Both the position numbers and the translations under genes were made by a program. The notes under the pieces are model-generated. The model was not told the origin of the DNA. It worked only from the letters and a program-made list of their open reading frames with translations, and ran no database searches. This document shows positions 5,018 through 5,394 of a stretch of 5,394 nucleotides of DNA, one piece after another. The DNA is from Roseibacillus sp. GTDB lineage: Bacteria > Verrucomicrobiota > Verrucomicrobiae > Verrucomicrobiales > Akkermansiaceae. The stretch lies in contig PBNG01000038.1 of assembly GCA_002723015.1 (NCBI GenBank), forward strand, positions 35,871-41,264, written 5' to 3'. Positions within the stretch are counted from its first letter, which is position 1. Each line of letters begins with the position of its first letter.

Positions 5018-5394
5018 ATGCTCATCTCCAAAAAATGGCTCAATGACCACCTTGATGTCACGGATCTCAGCAACAGTGATTTCGATGATGTCCTCACCTT
5101 TGCAGGGGTAGAGGTAGAGGGCATCACAGAAAAAGGCGTATCTTCGGATCGAGTCATCGTCGCCCAGGTGGTCGAAAGTGAACAGCATCCCAACGCCGAC
5201 CGATTGAGCGTCACAAAAGTAGATACGGGCGAAGCCGAGCTTCGCCAGATCGTCTGCGGAGCAAAAAACTATAAGGTAGGCGACAAGGTTCCCTGCGCTC
5301 TTCCGGGCGCCTCACTTCCCGGAGGCTTTGAGATCAAGGAAACGATCATGCGCAAAGTGGAATCAAAAGGAATGCTCTGCTCGGCTGTTGAGGT
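5018..5394 (+). CDS. pheT: Phenylalanyl-tRNA synthetase beta subunit, 5' part
   Basis: The first 125 codons of the beta chain, cut by the window end; the family is usually near 800 residues, so most of the gene lies outside. It begins MLISKKWLNDHLD, the typical PheT start. Next comes DVLTFAGVEVEGI (24-36), then the EMAP-II-like OB-fold tRNA-binding domain from about residue 43: VIVAQVVESEQHPNADRLSV (46-65), VDTGEAELRQIVCGAKN (68-84) and VGDKVPCALPGASLPGGFEI (87-106), then SKGMLCSAVE at the edge. The frame stays open to the last base. The beta chain adds tRNA binding and editing of mischarged tyrosine (family knowledge; the editing domain lies beyond the window). The 66-nt gap after pheS holds no clear Shine-Dalgarno sequence, promoter or terminator, so it is very likely co-transcribed with pheS. 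Confidence 0.97.
   Translation, partial: MLISKKWLNDHLDVTDLSNSDFDDVLTFAGVEVEGITEKGVSSDRVIVAQVVESEQHPNADRLSVTKVDTGEAELRQIVCGAKNYKVGDKVPCALPGASLPGGFEIKETIMRKVESKGMLCSAVE

Noticed and set aside
4631..5188. Minus-strand open frame (185 codons) opposite pheS and pheT
   Set aside because: It is antisense to conserved motif 2-3 regions of PheS and the PheT start, with no protein-like motifs of its own.

Overview
The window carries six complete protein genes and one partial gene, all on the + strand. No tRNA, rRNA, CRISPR array or mobile element is visible. The moderately GC-rich composition, the bL20 N-terminus (MPRATNGPASRKRRKR followed by KGFRGFRSKLYRYAKDAV) and the general weakness of Shine-Dalgarno sites fit a member of the Verrucomicrobiota, perhaps the Opitutae. 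This taxonomic guess comes from remembered family resemblance, not from a search.

Left half (19-2893): three tightly packed genes that look like one transcription unit. The first encodes a polytopic membrane protein that resembles a rhomboid without a catalytic serine and ends in a four-cysteine zinc ribbon. Its end overlaps selA, which encodes the PLP enzyme that makes selenocysteinyl-tRNA. The selA stop overlaps, as ATGA, the start of a small predicted lipoprotein with an NTF2-like appearance. selA implies that the organism makes selenoproteins, but no selB, selD, selenocysteine tRNA or evident selenoprotein gene lies in the window.

Middle (2894-3916): a 123-nt gap holds a 13-base imperfect direct repeat and weak promoter-like boxes. 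It is followed by rpmI (bL35) and rplT (bL20). The usual partner infC is not directly upstream of rpmI. The 141-nt gap between rpmI and rplT is rich in complementary segments, two sets of which exclude each other. This is the best candidate for an undescribed regulatory RNA here, possibly an autogenous bL20 control site. The 180 nt after rplT (3737-3916 for a TTG pheS start, 198 nt for the ATG start) begin with a terminator-like hairpin and end with a second hairpin touching the only good Shine-Dalgarno sequence before pheS.

Right end (3917-5394): pheS and the first 125 codons of pheT encode the alpha and beta chains of phenylalanyl-tRNA synthetase. The order rpmI-rplT-pheS-pheT is a classic translation cluster.

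Bases 1-18 may include the end of an upstream gene (a stop lies at 10-12 in one frame and at 33-35 in another), but nothing there can be identified. Overall the coding content is ordinary housekeeping. The points worth a second look are the non-coding segments around rpmI, rplT and pheS, and the unusual neighbours of selA.
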